The notes under the pieces are model-generated. The model did not search any database, was not told the DNA's origin, and saw only the letters and a program-made list of their open reading frames with translations. From the NCBI RefSeq assembly GCF_016859285.1, contig NC_053417.1, positions 17,250,706 through 17,314,705 of the forward strand: DNA of 64,000 nucleotides, written 5' to 3'. Both the position numbers and the translations under genes were made by a program. Positions 1 to 15,517 of this stretch are shown here, in pieces (the stretch's first letter is position 1; the number at the start of each line of letters is the position of its first letter). Origin of the DNA: Xiphias gladius (Eukaryota; Chordata; Actinopteri; Istiophoriformes; Xiphiidae).

Positions 1-2648
1 CAAGGCTATTCTCAGCTGCTGCTGCTGTTACTGATGATGACCCGCTAGACCTGCTCCGTGGTATACTGATGCAGTTCGATATGCAGCGTGGGCTGTGTAG
101 GAGTCACAACACTTGTTTAAACACTCACTCTCTCTGGCGCACTGGAGCTCGCCCTGCATGCTGAATTTAGATCTCCAGTTCTGTCTTTTACGGCCTTCTT
201 GCTGCGTAACTGCTCCCTTTCTTGCTGCGTTGCGTTTTTCAGTCTTGGTTACATTCAGTCTTGCTCTGTCACTTCGCTCTTCTTTTTCTTCTGCATATTA
301 TGTATTATTTTCTTCTTAGACTTTTTTTAAAATTTGTTCTGCACTCTTTGTCCTTTGTGCACTTCCCTCTGCAGTTCTCTCTTTGTCTTGTTTTGCATAT
401 CACAAGAATTCATTCTAATGTTCGTGTTAGGCTAAAGCTGCAGAGTGCTGTCCCAAATTTCTTTTCTCCCCATCAAATCTGTCGTATTTCACAAGGCGTC
501 TTTTCTTTCATTTCTCCACAGAGATAGAAAAAAATCTGTTTTCTTAAGAAGTCCTGTGGGAGTGAAAAATAATTCTTTAGTTAATGTGTCCTCTCAGTCA
601 GCAAAAGGCTCCTCCAAGGAGGGTATGGCCACTGCAGCCTCAAGCCAGTCACTGCCTAAAGCCATGCTGGAGGGGGCTACAGGTTGAAGGCAGAACAGAT
701 TAAATGAGCCAGGAGTCATTGGAGCCCCAAGGGCACCACATTTTGCCCCAATTAATTGTGTTTGTCAGAGCGTGAAAGTCCAAGGTCCCTTCTCTGGCAG
801 GAAGGAAAGAGGATAGAAAGGTCTGATATGGCTCACTAGTGCCACCTCCTTCCAGACTTCTGCTTTCTTTTTCCCCTTCCTGAGGTGCTTCAGCAGCGGG
901 CCTGAGGCTCCAGGTGAACACAGCTCTGAGACTGGAGAGTTAGAGCTAGTTTAAGTTTGTACCACTTGCTGATTTAGCGGTTTGTTTTAAACAAACTTTA
1001 ATGGTGTCAGTAAGTTGATTACATTTCAGCCAATTATTGGTGTTTTGGAACAGGGCTTGAATGTTGTGTAATGGAACAGTTTTTGGCTGTGAGGGACCTG
1101 AGAGGCTCTGGGTTATTGTGAATGTAATTGTGTGGAACTAAACAGTGGCGCATCATCCACACAGACAGCCTGTGGTTAGCCTAATGCAGCCCTCAGTGGT
1201 GTGGTTTTTGTGTGTCCGTGTGTGTGTGTCCTTATGTCTGTTTGGAGGGGGAGTAGGTAGACTTTTTTGCTCCTTTACAGTCTACTGGCTGAACGTCAGA
1301 AGAGGTGGTTGCCGAGGTTAGGGCTAAGGTTAATGTTTTGAATGGAATGAAGTGTAACATCTAATTTGGCTCTTGTAAAGGTCAGTGCACAAAGTTTGAT
1401 TCCAGACCATAACTTGCTTTTGACCATCTCTGGTCTTTTTGGGCATTTTTCACCATCTAAGTAAAAACCAATTGGACGTGTGGTGAAATATAAGTCCTGT
1501 CATCTTTAACATGAGCCCTCCTTCCGATGGAATGTGAGAGAAAGCAGTTTTTTACTTTGTGTACTGTATGCAAGGATGCTATTTGCAGATCTAAGGCAAC
1601 CCTCCTAGATCAGCCCCCGGCCATGCACCAAAGAGGCTAACTTAGCTTGAGCATTTGGCCAAAGACTGTTTCTGTGCCCCAGGCTCACACATATGCATCC
1701 TTGCACATGCTCCCTCTGTATGCACACATACATACATATAAACTCTAAACACATATACGGAGCAGGAAGCGTTCTGCTTCAATCACATCAAATTATAAGA
1801 AAGGCTAATATGGAGATGGTCTAATAGTAATGCACAGTCACACTCACATGTTCACGCTACTCTCTTGCAGACTCACAGTCTCTGAAATGGAAAAGCTTTC
1901 AACTCAGCTCCAAATGTTTACCGAGGAGAACGGAGTGTCCGTCTTCACTTTTTCCATAACGCTGTTAGTTGGTTGTTTTGAAGCTGGTGACCAAATTAAT
2001 AGGTTGCACTGCACATCATTACAAACAGTGGGGGAGGTTGTTTGGCATAGGCTGCTACAGCATGACACAATCTTTGACAATTTCCTTCATGGAGACAGTA
2101 ACAGGAATATCTTCATCTAAATCTTAAGCAGACAACTCTCCCGTGAGATACTTTATCAGTAGAAATAATGGTCGTATTCAGGAAGGGGCATTGCGTTCTA
2201 TTTTCAAGTAAAAATCTGTCTTAAACTATTTTGCTTTCTCAGGAGAGTGTTCTAAAAACAGGATATTAAATTAATATTTTGCTGTCCGTTGACACCAATT
2301 AGTTAGCAGAACATGCAGTAAGTGGAAAGTGAGAAATTATTTATTTGATCAGGGTCCCCTTAAATCTCTTCAAAACGTCTCTCCTTGGGCTCATAAGGAT
2401 GGCCCATGGCAATGGCTGTCAGGAAAACATTGAAAACAGACAGAGCAGAAAGTACAGAGTAGAGCACAGCAGAGTTTATATGCAGCTACTCAATGGCTCC
2501 CTGCTGCTCTCTGTTCTCTCAGCATAGACAGAGACACAAACGTACAGCAGCAGCAGATTTAGTATGTTTTTCACCCTCTTATAGTGAGACATGATTCCAG
2601 AGGCAGACAGCAGTGATGTGTGTGTTTGTGTGTGGCTGGAAGTGTATA

Positions 2649-2649
<1 letters not shown>

Positions 2650-2746
<97 letters not shown>
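2650..2746. repeat. (TG)n microsatellite
   Basis: About 48 uninterrupted TG units, the first of three arrays of similar length within 1.4 kb. Confidence 0.97.
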
Positions 2747-2747
<1 letters not shown>

Positions 2748-2889
2748 ATGTGGGCACGTGTGCACGCACAGTCAGGTCTTGGTGTTGTATATTCCTTCCC
2801 CAGCAGTGTTGAAATGTTTTGACAGAGCGATTGGTCTCAACATACACAGCTCAGTGGAAGGAATGTCAAGCTGTGAGACTGTAACTGTG

Positions 2890-2890
<1 letters not shown>

Positions 2891-2973
<83 letters not shown>
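2891..2973. repeat. (TG)n microsatellite
   Basis: About 41 TG units, 145 bp after the previous array. Confidence 0.97.
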
Positions 2974-2975
<2 letters not shown>

Positions 2976-3895
2976 ACGCATGTGTGAACCTGCAAATATG
3001 TATATATAAGTAGCAAGTGTGTTTCTCTGCCACATGCACACACGCACTGTCAAGAGTGTGGGCCTAAACATTACAAGCTTCCTTCGCCCGCCTATATTTG
3101 CATGCTGCTGAAGAGCACCAGATTTAGAGGAAAGAGATGTTGTCATTTCAAGATGGTCAAGGGGAGAGTGGGCTGTGAAGAGGGCAGAGATTGGCTGACA
3201 CACTAGCTGCTTGGGTGCAGAGACTGCAACAAGGGGAGCAGAAGGCAATAGCAGCCAGCTGGAGGGGGCAAAGAGCAGGGCAGAGCGAGCAGTAGAGAGG
3301 ACCAGCCACACCAGCTGTCAGGCAATCTGCACAAGCTTCAGATACAGGTGGGCTGAGAAATGTAAATTCTTCTGGGAGGTCTTCAGCTAGCGTGAGAAAA
3401 TACAAGAGAGACATGGATGAAGAAATGAAAAGAAGCTGGGTGTGTGTACACGTCTCTATCAGCATTGGTTATGCCTGCAGAATTATTGAGGGTGTAAATG
3501 TGCAAATGTATGACAGTCCAACCTGAGTTTGCCCATTTTTTGAGGGGAAAAACAGAGCAAGACATGCACTGTAGCTACGCCACACATCCAAAGAATTTTT
3601 TTATTCTCTCCAAGAACGCAGCAGACTCTGTATGTACATGTTGCTTACTGTACATGACACAAGCATGTGCATTCTTTCTGTAACTTAAAAGCTTCCCCTT
3701 TCTCTTCTTTGCTCTTCACCCTCAGTTCACATTCCTATATCACGTTGCCAAAATCTATCCATATAAAAAGTACTAGATGGTGTTTTCAAAGTGCTTTAAA
3801 AAAAAACAACCTAAAACCATAACTTGGCCAGAAAGAAGTGTCAGATCCTATACAGTGATATACTGAACAAAAACACACTGGACTGTGTCTGGCTT

Positions 3896-3996
<101 letters not shown>

Positions 3997-6240
3997 GCGC
4001 GCACTTGTCTGGACAGGAGCCAGACAGGGATCTCAGCCAAAGAAGGAAGAGTTTAATACAGAGCACGTCTTAAAGGGAGGGTGAGGGAACCGCTCATCTG
4101 CCCACAGAGAGTGGCAGAGGTTAATTCAATCCCTTTAAGTGGACATAGAGCCAGTTAAAAGGCAGTCAACAGAGCAAGAGACAAAATAAGCAATCTATTG
4201 AAGCCCACTGTGGAGATAACCTCTGTTTATTTCATAACTAACAAACATTCTTCATTAATGTTTTTTAGAATCAAATGTCTCTTCCCTAATAGTTTGTAAA
4301 GTCCTATCATATTTATGAGAGTCTTGACAGTTAGTTTTTGTAGCTTTTTTTCCCTTCTTTTAAACCTCACAGATAAACTTGCTATGAACATTTTGAAAGA
4401 CATAGTGTGATGTTTTGATGTTATTGACTGATGCTTTTGGGAGCTGTGAGGAATAAGAAAATCATGAAAGACTTCTGTCTCAGTACTGCTAAGCTTTGAG
4501 GTGCATTTGTGAAAGTGGTTTGCACATTTGTGCACATGTGTGAAGGGAAGTGAGGGGGAAAGGAGGTTGCGTGCAGCACAACCTGATAGATTGGCTATCT
4601 GCAGCATTAGAGATGGCTGTCTGATGGATTGGTATCACTGGCATTACCACTGATGTGTGATGGAAATGATTCGTGATGCCTGGATTCCTCCTGTCTTCCA
4701 TCCTTCTCAGCTGATCCCATTACTACACAGAGGCTTTAAATCATCCTTAGGCTGCGGTTAATGTATGTTTGTGTAAGAATGTTTGTGTATGTGCATGTGT
4801 GTAATGCACATCGGTATGTTTGCATGCATGCAAATGCCTGCATGCACATGTCTTTCATATTTACATAATGTGTGAGTATGTGCTACAAACCCTGATCTGA
4901 AAGCTTATTTGTGTTAAAGAAAGCATGTTTTCTTCCCAAGCTGTCCTTTTCATATTAGTCCATGCTCTCGCGGAATATGTTGCTTTTTCTGCGCACTGGG
5001 TTAATCCCCAGATGTCCTACAGAGGTGCTCTTTTTTCCAGCCACACTTCTTTTAAAGATTATTTTTGCATTTGACCTTGAAGAAAAACTGACCTCTCTGA
5101 AATTAAAATTTAATAGTGCTTCCCTGTAGCCTGCCCTCTTTTCTGCACTTCCACCCACCGACTGTTCTCTCTCTCTCTCTCACACACACTCCTAGATCAG
5201 TCAAGACACAATCAGACAGAATCAATACATGAAATGTGAGAGCAGGTCGGCTCGAACGGCCTCTCTGTGCCACACTGCATCAGAAGAACTCACCTGATGG
5301 TTTGGTCACTGTTTTGGCAGGCAATAAATCAACAACTCATGAAGTGTTTTTGTAATTCTTTTCCAAATAAATTATTACTCTATCCAAAACATTTATAATT
5401 ATCTGTTGATTTTTAGTAGTTTCCATGTAGCATAACACCTCAGCGGATATTATAGTTGTTCCTGTCCCGACTTTGTTTTAGTTAAGTCTACAGTGTGCTG
5501 TATCCACAGTTGCTGCTACACAGATGCTGTAACACAAACCTGGTCCTCATTACATGTCAGGATACATGACCAGCTAATTCACCCATCAAAACCTAACCTG
5601 GCAACCTGACACTACACCCACACCCACCTGACTATGTGCTGTGGATCACAGCGCTGCGAGACCAGCACAGTCAAAGATCAAATACGTGTGCACGATTCGC
5701 ACATTAACCTACATCTCAATTCTGATTTGATAACAAGGGCTGGTCATTGAAGGGTAGAGTTGCAGTGTGGGATCAACCCTGCCTGGATATAGGCTTACAG
5801 AAGGAGCTGAGATGTAACTCAGCCCAGCACTAAAGGGCCGTCATGTCAGTTCAAAGGCTGCCCTCATTTAGCAAGGGGGAAAATGCCAGAGATGAATTAG
5901 TGATGTGCTGGAAAGCTCCAGAGGAGTGGAGAACGGGGACTCGTAGATAAATAATGTCTGTCATAGTACAGTAAACATAGCGTGTGGGTGGGTGCATGTG
6001 ATGCGTGCATGTATGGGTGTTGGTGGGCTTATGTGTCAGTGTGGGTGTGGGAGCACAGTATGTACAGTGCTGTACAGTGCATACTTGTGCAACCGTACAG
6101 CATATATTTACGGTGACACTCCACAGCTTATTTCTTGCACCCACACAACCAAACAAAAACACCTACATAAACACTTCCCGCACCTGTCTGTGCTGCCTTG
6201 TTCGCCTCTCTTGCCTGTTGTGAGTCATCTGCCCAGTTGG

Positions 6241-6274
6241 AGCGTACACACATACACGCACACGCACACGCACA

Positions 6275-6325
<51 letters not shown>
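6241..6325. repeat. (CA)n microsatellite
   Basis: Imperfect CA/CG start, then a pure (CA) run from about 6279. Confidence 0.95.
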
Positions 6326-6327
<2 letters not shown>

Positions 6328-6548
6328 AGGTGACAAATTCCAATAGGGCTCAGAGCAGTTTTCCTGTATGTGTGCACAGACTGTCTGACATTTGGTCTAT
6401 GCTCTGCGGGCTTCTGCACATCCATTCGACCCCAGCAAAGAGGCCTGTCACTAGGCCTCCTCTCTTCCACAGGTAGCCGAACGGGAGCTCACCTGTTAAC
6501 TCTCTGCTTCCTGTGCCCGAAGCTTTCCCTTGACTGCCCAGGGTGCTC

Positions 6549-6580
<32 letters not shown>

Positions 6581-6593
6581 TCCCACACACACA

Positions 6594-6634
<41 letters not shown>
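6549..6634. repeat. Compound (CT)n-(CA)n microsatellite
   Basis: A pure CT run of about 18 bp passes directly into interrupted CA units. Confidence 0.95.
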
Positions 6635-6636
<2 letters not shown>

Positions 6637-9379
6637 CAGTCTCGCCAGAGAATGAAATAGGACAGGAGGCTGGGCTGAAGACACCTCTCCTGAGTCTCAG
6701 TGATGCCCTAGTTTCTCTCGCAGCCTACTTTTCTCCACTAACACAACATCAAGACAGCTACCTTCATCCAAAAACACTTATCCATGCTGACAGGCTGACA
6801 GTTGTTAACTATTGCCACAGATGGTTTGGTGGAATATTGCTGCTTATAATCTCTTTTGATTCTTGCATTTACCATTTACCATGTATAACAGCAGTTTAGC
6901 CAGCATTCACTTGTTAGGGATAGACATGTCAAGTTGAGGTGACACGTTGTTATCTCCTGGACTGGATAGCACTTTGACCAGCCTAAAGCAGATTTAGAGG
7001 CCCCAGTCAGCTCTAGTTAGCTGTATTGACCACCTCTCCATCAGACTTGGTCATAGATCAGTACAGTCGATGCTGCCATTCTGCCGGACACTGATGAGAA
7101 GAGCCATGTTGGCCATGTTCACAGTCAATAAGTCAGGCAGCGTAAAACAGTGTCTGATAAGCTCGGACTGCAGCGAGCCAATATTCTTGGCCACAGATAT
7201 ACAATCTGACATAGACATCTTTGATTCAAGGAGAGATGAGCAGCAAATTGTGTGTATCAACTCCTGTTCTCCCCTGAATCCACTTTCAGTGATGGAGTGA
7301 AATCGACCCTTGTTGGATATTCTTCTGCTGTGTGAAGTGAAATATATTTTTATTATATTTCTTACTCTGCAATGTGTAGTTTTTAGGCTGCACATCACAA
7401 AAAAGAAAAGTGCCTCTCAAGTTGTGGCTCTCAGATACTAGTTGAGTGTGAATTACCCTAGAACCAAATGGGCTGAGTGTTCACCCCTGATATGTTAGGT
7501 TAGCGTAAATGCTAACAGTGCTGGCCCTGCTACCACAAATGTGTTTTGCTACCGCTAATGGGTAATGTAGCCCACTCTATTGTAACCTGTCGCTGATGTT
7601 AATGTAACCCTTTTAACCGCAGTGACATGGCACTCTGTATGCCGCTCAGTGCTGCAGCACTCACAGGGTCCCCATGGCAACATGCAACATCAAAGAACCG
7701 AAAAGACGAGTCGTCTGGATGGATGAGAAAGTATTCTCACTTTTTCGGGTGAAGCACTCCAAAGTATTGAGGAATTCCTGATCATATCTAAAAGAATAGT
7801 CAACTGAGAGACATAGTCTGGGCGGAAGACACACACTCCTCCACGTGCACAATCATTTCCCTTCCTCTCACACTACAGTAGTTTTTAAGGATCTTTTTTA
7901 ATTGGATAGGCAACAATTTCATCAGCAGAGTCTGTGAGCTATAGGATGTGTAACATGGAAAATGGCTTCAACTGAGTGAACCAGAGCTTAATTAATTTCC
8001 ATCTCCTTTTGGGAAAAAGTTCAATACTTTAGTCAAGTCAATCATTCTAGACCTGCTGCACCACTAGGGCCTTTGAGAACGTTTCTTATATTGAGTTTGT
8101 TGGCACATTTGGCTACTTATTGACAACCTGACATTGGATTGGGCTGTAAAAATCTGGCAGCAGCTTGGCAGCAGAGAGCTGAACCAGGGAATGAAGAAAA
8201 ATCTGAAGAAATATAATTGTATCACCACTGAGTTTTATGCTACTGTATTACAGTCACATGCAGTACAAGAGATGAAAAATAGCAACACACAGGAACAGTA
8301 ACCGCTGTTTATGTGGGGGACTGCATGTACACACACACGTGCATGCACTCATTCTCCCTCACAAACACACTCCCAAAAACACAATCTTGAACCTCACAAA
8401 CACACACATCGTAACTCTCCGATGGCTAAAATTGGTCTGGCCAAGTTAAACAAATGCAATCACTGTGACCTGGATGGGAGGCAGAGTAGACCTGACGTCC
8501 TGAAATGTGCTTTACTATTCTCTCTCCCTTTTTCTATCAATTTATCTCTCCTCCCTCTGTCTCATTTGGCATTTGTCTCTGCAGGGGTCACCCTCAAATC
8601 CCAAAGCAGTCCCCCCCTCCCTTTTGTTTCCTTCTCACTACAGTCTCTTTTTCCACATTTGCATTTCCCTCCCTTCCCCTGCCTTTAATGTGTCTTTTTT
8701 CTTTGCTGTGTCTGTTCCTTCTTCCTGTGTGAAATCTGTACTGGGACCAGCCAGTCGGTCACCTTGCTGTTATGAACGTGAGCTCACTGCAGAGTGGAGA
8801 TGACCCCTGAACTCCTGGGCTCTGACCTCTCTCGTTCCCCCTCGTGTCAGGCTACAGCCTTATCTCTCCACACAGCCTCACTTCATTTCATCTCTGAACA
8901 TCAGTTCCATCAGGGGTCAAGCACAGGGAGGCCATGGAATGACTGGGGTGAACTGGGAACATGTGTGGTACTATGGACCTGCTGACAATAACAGCCAGTT
9001 TCTTATATAATTCTGTCTCATTAAGTTCACCTCTTAATTGAGGTATAGATAAATCACCACAGCTTTCACTGAGGTTTAAAGTAAATCAAAATATCAAGTA
9101 GAAAAAAAGCACCAAAAAAATGGACCTTAAATTAGGAATATTTTGTCGGACTAGGATGCAACGGGATTGTAATCTAAAGCCAATAATGTGAAGTCTAAAA
9201 TTGTTCAGTAATACAGTCTAATTTTTCATACAGTTACTTTATTGCTTGAGTTTCCTCTTGGATGTTGAACTCTCTCCGTCTCACACGAACATGTGCGCAC
9301 ACGCGGGCGCACACACAAACACAGACACACACACGAACACACATATATACACGCAGGTAAATAGAGAGAAAACATGGGG

Positions 9380-9545
9380 AAAAACTCTCGTAGGTTTCAT
9401 CCACTGGGGACCACAAATATCTGTACAAAATTTCATGGCAATACACCCAATAGTTGTCGAGATATCTCTGGAAAAAAGTGGTGGAGTGACCGACAGACGG
9501 ACTTTGCCATCCTTGGAGCTACGGCGCTAGCATGGCTGAAAAAAA
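9380..9545 (+). repeat. Dispersed repeat, family A (3' part)
   Basis: It contains the phrases CAAAATTTCATGGCAATAC, ATAGTTGTCGAGATAT and a GACCGACAGACGGAC run followed by a GCTAGCATGGCT ending. Related segments occur at about 25,270-25,480 (opposite strand) and 61,930-62,470. I recognise the family from memory as common in percomorph fish; its transposon class is unresolved. Confidence 0.6.
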
Positions 9546-10984
9546 AATTTGGCCTGTAAAACATGTATGTACCGTGATTTCGTTTTGCGTACCTTCCAGC
9601 ATCAGCGACGTGCAATATATCCATCAAATCTGCCATAAAAATCTTATTTATCGTTTGGGCTGTAATGGTGTGCCAGACTTTGTAATTGCTGTCTCATTCC
9701 TTTTTGTTCTCTCCCTATCTCTCTCCTTGAACTCCTGACTGTAATGTCACACACTATTGGACACATGTAACACTGGAGCTATGCAGATTGTAGTTGCCTT
9801 GCCCGCCCTGTAAATCTGATTCCCAGGTGAAAGGCGTGTCGTGTATGTGCCTAAATTCTCTTTTGTTGTTGTCTTGCACCCAACAAAAGAGATCAGTCTC
9901 AGAAATCACACATTTCTCCAGAGATTCATGTTACAAACGGGCGCTGTTAGTTCTTCTTAGCAGCTTAAATGAACCACATATCAGGGTAACTATGCCCGAG
10001 CTCCTAAACGTCTCTCCTCCTTTCCTCTGCCACACTGACACACTGTTCATTGTACTCAAGCTCACAAAGATAGATGGGTTCCTGTTTCAATTACCAACAG
10101 CCATTACTGGTTTTATCCATACATCCACTCGTATCTGCCCTGCTGGGCTTGAAAGTATTTAAGCACTTATAGAGATATGCCTACTATCAGGAATGTGTAC
10201 ATAATCACACACACGCATTAAAAATTACCATGTGCACAGAGATATGCACACAGGCAGATGCACAAATGTGTTAATGGTACTACTTTTTTCAGTGAATTGG
10301 GCAGTACGCAGGCAGTCAGTACTGCAAGCTTTGGGGACTTTCCTATCTCAGATGTAATTCATATTTAAATGTTGTTATGCTCCTTCTCTCATGGTAATTG
10401 TGTTTGCACTTCCTAGTTACTCTTGCAAGTGGAGTCACCGAAGCGTTCTGTTGATAGCAGACTGGTAATCGCTAATTACAAAGACAGGCACACACACTCT
10501 TTCACACATACATGCTCACACACAAATGAGCAAAGCTTGTAACAGTGTCCCTGGCTATTATCCACCGACATCCTGGCAAGTAAGTGTAGGCCTACTCACA
10601 CCCCTTGAAGGGACTCTTCGGGAAAATAATATCTGTAACATCACATGTAGGTTTTTTAGGAGATTATTTAAAGGCTTGGAATTGGATTTGCCACTCACTG
10701 CCATCTCTGGAGCACAAAAAGCTAAATTTGAGCAATTAAGTGATGCACGGATGGCAGTCCAGTCAAGGCAAGCAAGTGCCAACCACCAGTTGCTGACAGT
10801 TATAACAACCTGTTAATCAACGCGAATAATTCCAAAATATATTTGTATTTAAACCTTAACCCTGCATTAACACAGCACAGCAGAAACAAGCTGTTAACAC
10901 TACACTGACTTATATTCACCGTTTAACTTAACATTAAAAACTTGTTGGTGGTTGCCTATTCACATATCCAGCAGATACAGAGCA

Positions 10985-11340
10985 GGATTAGCATTCATTT
11001 GGAGTCTTTTTACTGACTGCCTGAGGAGAGTCCAATATTCACTCTCATTTTTTTCTTTATTTTTGGTCTAAACCAACTCCTGAGAGAAATGTCTGACTCT
11101 TTAGCTGCTGAATGCTCCACTATGTTCCTCAGCTATTTGCTATCTAATAGCTTCTAGCTGGTGAACAGCATGTCTAGAACTACAAGCAACAACTAGTTGT
11201 TGGGGAAGTAGTGTATGGTAGGTTTATTAAATCTTTTTCCCGGTTGGTGAGAGTGGTGACAGTGAATCAATAAAGTAAAGTTGTGCGACAGAAAACTAAA
11301 ATAATGAGTTGTAAGATGCAATAAAGCTCCACAGAGCTGA
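10985..11340 (+). repeat. Dispersed repeat, family B
   Basis: The stretch with CCAACTCCTGAGAGA and TCTTTAGCTGCT.AATGCTCCACT recurs in diverged form at about 36,345-36,400 in another kcnd3 intron. The boundaries are uncertain. Confidence 0.5.
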
Positions 11341-14300
11341 GGGGAACTGTAGAGTCAAGTGATCATTCTCTGTGGGTTCATCACTACGAGCGACCCCTTT
11401 TACATGCAAGTAATGATCTGATCAATTGTTAATATGTAAATATATTGATTATAGCAGCTTCAACAGCACTTATTTTAACTAATTAAACAACATTTTTTTT
11501 AAATGGTCTCCAACAAACAGACACATTAGAAGAAGTTAAATGAGCTAACCAAACCTGAAAAGGATAGCAACCTTATATTGTATTTTTTCTTTGGAGGGAA
11601 AACGCAATCTTATGTCATTAGCAAAAAGCATATTGAGCACTGCCTTCAGCATTGTGATGGTTTCTGCTCGCTCTGTCCATGTTGATCCTTCTCAGTTTAG
11701 ATTCACATAGCTACTTTTCCTAACCCACTTGTTGCTAGATTCAATTTTATGATTTTGGATAGTGAGATTGATGTAATTTTAGGTTATGTAGGGATAATCC
11801 ACTACAAGCCATGTGGTTATTGGAAAAAACATGGGACGCCCAGTCTAAGAACCCCTCTACATTTTATGTTGAGAATGTCAAAATGGAAAGCTTACAGTGA
11901 ATTATCCTGTTTGTACCATGATCACTTGCCAAATATTTAAAAAAAAATTGTTAATTGTCGATTTATGTCTACACATTAAAAGAAACTTTGTACTAGGATT
12001 ATATTTGTCAACCTTATGGTAAATATTATTCAAATTCTCGGTTTCGACAAGCTGTAAACTAGTAATGGCCAAAGCCTACCGAGTACATTTATTTAGGACA
12101 GTGATGGAGATGCTAGGTCAGAGCTGTACAGTTGCCTGAGAACAATGCAGACCATCTGGCCAATCAAATTCAAGCACTCTCTCTTTGGTTGTGGTAAACT
12201 GAAATGTAAACCACGATGCTGGGAAAAGTCTGTGCTGGGATGAAACGCTGCAGAGTGTTGAAGTTAGTCCTTTCCAAGTCATAATGTAGCAAACTGGATG
12301 TGTGTTAGGGAGAAATGGTCGCAATCGCTCAGTGTGATTCACTGTGCGATTGGTTGTGCAGTGAGTGATGATAATGACCTTTTCCTCTGTGTGCAGTGCA
12401 GTGTGAGAGTAATGCCCCTCACTTTATCAACTTATCTGTGTGTTTCTTTCTCCCATTCCCTTCTCATCATTTGACAATTGTAAATGAGGAAATAACCTAT
12501 ATGCCTCCCTTACAGTACAGTCTGGAAGACTAACAAATTAGATTTTGCCATAATTTTTGCAGATGAATTATTCTGACGTAATCCAGCCAGGTGGTGGCTA
12601 AGTACTTCCAACTACTCTATGGCTCAAAAATGACAGTTTTGTTCACTAATTCTATTTCCATCAAACACAGATGGTTATTTGTTGTATTTTCCATAAGAGG
12701 AAACACAACACTGCTCCAGCAACAAACAGTAATAGCATGCACAAGAATAAAAGCACCTTTCTCAAGCAAAAGTTTTATGGTGCAACCTAAGCATTTAGCT
12801 AGCAGATAAACAGCAATGTAGATATTGCAATTGTGGTGTTGTAATATGTGTCCCACATCTGTAGTCATATGTGAACGATTGGAATCGGAGCTGAAATGCT
12901 GTCACAGCACTTTCGTTATTCCCTTACATTCACATAAATGTAAAATATAATTTATATTGCAGCAATACAATGGTTCATTTCAGGCTTACAATATCTCTCA
13001 GGCCCTGATTACACCATTCACAGTACAATGAAGAAAATAAGTTACTTTAGCCGTTGCCTACTATAGATGATAGGAGGTGGTTAATGGAAGTATTACACAA
13101 AGGTGAATGACAATGAATGTGTTGGAGGAAATATAAGAAGCTATGAAGGCAGCTGCCCAGAACATTTTTCTGTCATTTTCACAGATCAAGATTTAGATTT
13201 CAGCTGTTGGCATTGTAAACCCCTTTCACAATACCCAGGTTTCTATTGTAGAGTTGTTCAGAACAAGGTCACTGATGCAATTAACATGCCATTCAAAGAA
13301 GGGGCTGTATACTGTCCTTCATGCTAATATTGCTGTGAAAACCACATTCATGTTTTTCATTCAGTTTAATTCTGTAGCCTTCGCTTCAGAATGGTTTCTT
13401 GACTGGTGCAAGGTGGAGTGCTGTGTGCTGTCATTTGGAGTTAGTTTTTCCCCAAATATTTTTGTTTGCATCAAAGGTCACTGTTGCTTCCCCACACCAC
13501 CCATCCAAACTGCAATTTGTTTGGAAGTTAATCACCAGATCTTGTGTAGCCATATTAGTAATGTGAATAAGCCACTGCACTTAGTCCTGGTGCACACTCT
13601 TATTGTAAATAGGTAAGGTGACAGCGGGACTTTCCAACAGAAACCCACCAGTCATTTTCCTGAAATATAACTCCTTTCAGTACGTCTTCGATGTGGCATT
13701 TCATAACAACCACACAGTCTGGAGCTTTTCTACCGAGGATCATCTCAGACAGAGTAACTGTTTTTGAGCCTTCTTTACTTTCTCAGTAAGCACACTGGTT
13801 AATCAGTCAATTTTCCGAGTCAAGCCTTAATCGAGCTCCACAAATCAGGATCACAATCAGAGTTCATGTCTGTGCTGAGCTGTTTTAAGGGAGAGCTGAG
13901 ATTATTGCAGCTCCAGTGTATCTGATTTAATCCGTATTAAGACATCTTTTGAGGTATATTTAACCAAACACATCTAACCCTCTGCATATTAGCATTGACA
14001 CTATCTTATTCTCTGCTCTGCTGTCTTCTTATGTTACCTTTTTCTCATACTGTTCTTCTTGCTCTCCCGTCGACCTATCTGTCAGCCTACCTGTTGTTCC
14101 TCCCTCTCTTTCTTTCTTGCTTTCCTGCACTGACATTTGTGGAGGTGATTTCAGATGTTTGGCCCATCCCTGAAGAGCAGTGTGTCATCAGAGTAACTTC
14201 CATCTGAGTGACTGGCCATGAAATGTCAGATGAGAGTACAGATGGATGAGTGGTTGAGGGTTAGAGGCCTGGAGAGACAATCTTTCACTCTGCTGAACCC

Positions 14301-14943
14301 AAAAGAGCTAAGCTTCATTGGCCTGTGACAGGTTCCCAATAAAAATGGAACTCGAATACCACTTATGGATATTTTTATGGGGCATCATCATTTATGGCCA
14401 CTGTTGCAACACATGTATTTTTCAAAGTCAACCTCGGCTTTGGATATGAATGTTAAATATGCTGAAATAAGTCTACTTTCTATATCCTTACAGTGGCACT
14501 GAACAGTTTGGTGGGAGTAGGAATGCATTATAATCATACTGTATGCCATTTTTATAGTCTGGAGAAGCAATGACATATTACATTGGTTCTGCTTTTGTTG
14601 GTAATTATCAATAGTGAACTTTTGGTGAATTCCTATCATAACGATAAGATCATATTGTGAAATTATTGCACAAAATTCTGTAGTCCAAATTAATGAGTTC
14701 AAGCTAATTTTACTTGAAAACTAACAATACAACTTCTACTAGTTGTTGGTTTGCATATTAGAAGATGTCTGTCTGTAATGCATAACAGTAAAACACAGTT
14801 AATTATCAATTGATCATTTTGTATATGAATTTGCATTCATTTGCCATATCGTAATACAGTGTATATTGATATTTTAACTTTATTGTACAGCCCTTGACAC
14901 TGCAGCTTTGTTAGAGTTTAAGGTTTTTAATTATGGACCACAA

Positions 14944-14945
<2 letters not shown>

Positions 14946-15018
<73 letters not shown>

Positions 15019-15047
15019 ACGTGTGTGTGTGCGTGCATGTGTACGTG

Positions 15048-15081
<34 letters not shown>
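14946..15081. repeat. (TG)n microsatellite
   Basis: A pure TG run to about 15,017, then interrupted TG/CG/CA units to 15,081. Confidence 0.95.
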
Positions 15082-15517
15082 AGCAGTCGCTATACATAGG
15101 AGCTATAATAGCTCTCCATGGTGCTGAAAGGTCTGAGCTTTCTCAGCAAACCTGGTGGAAATTGAGGACTGTGGTGAAGATCCTCCTCCAGGATTAAATA
15201 TAAACCAAAAAGTACCTCCTATTAAGAATGGTTTAAAATGAACACATGGACCCTGAATTTAATATAAATGTTTTTCCTTTTTTAGTTTTGCTGACAGAAA
15301 GACATATGTGAGATTCTTGGTGAAATCTCAATTGATAATTTTTGTTGTTCTTTAAGATATGTCTACAAAATGAAGTGTGCCGGTAAAATAATTTGGTAAG
15401 TAAAGTTATCGGATCTACACTTTCCTCGCCCTGTAACAGCACAACCAGTGTGTGTTGCCCTTAATATCTTTTTACTATCTTTTTGATAGTACTGCTAGTG
15501 CTATTGGGTTTTTTTTT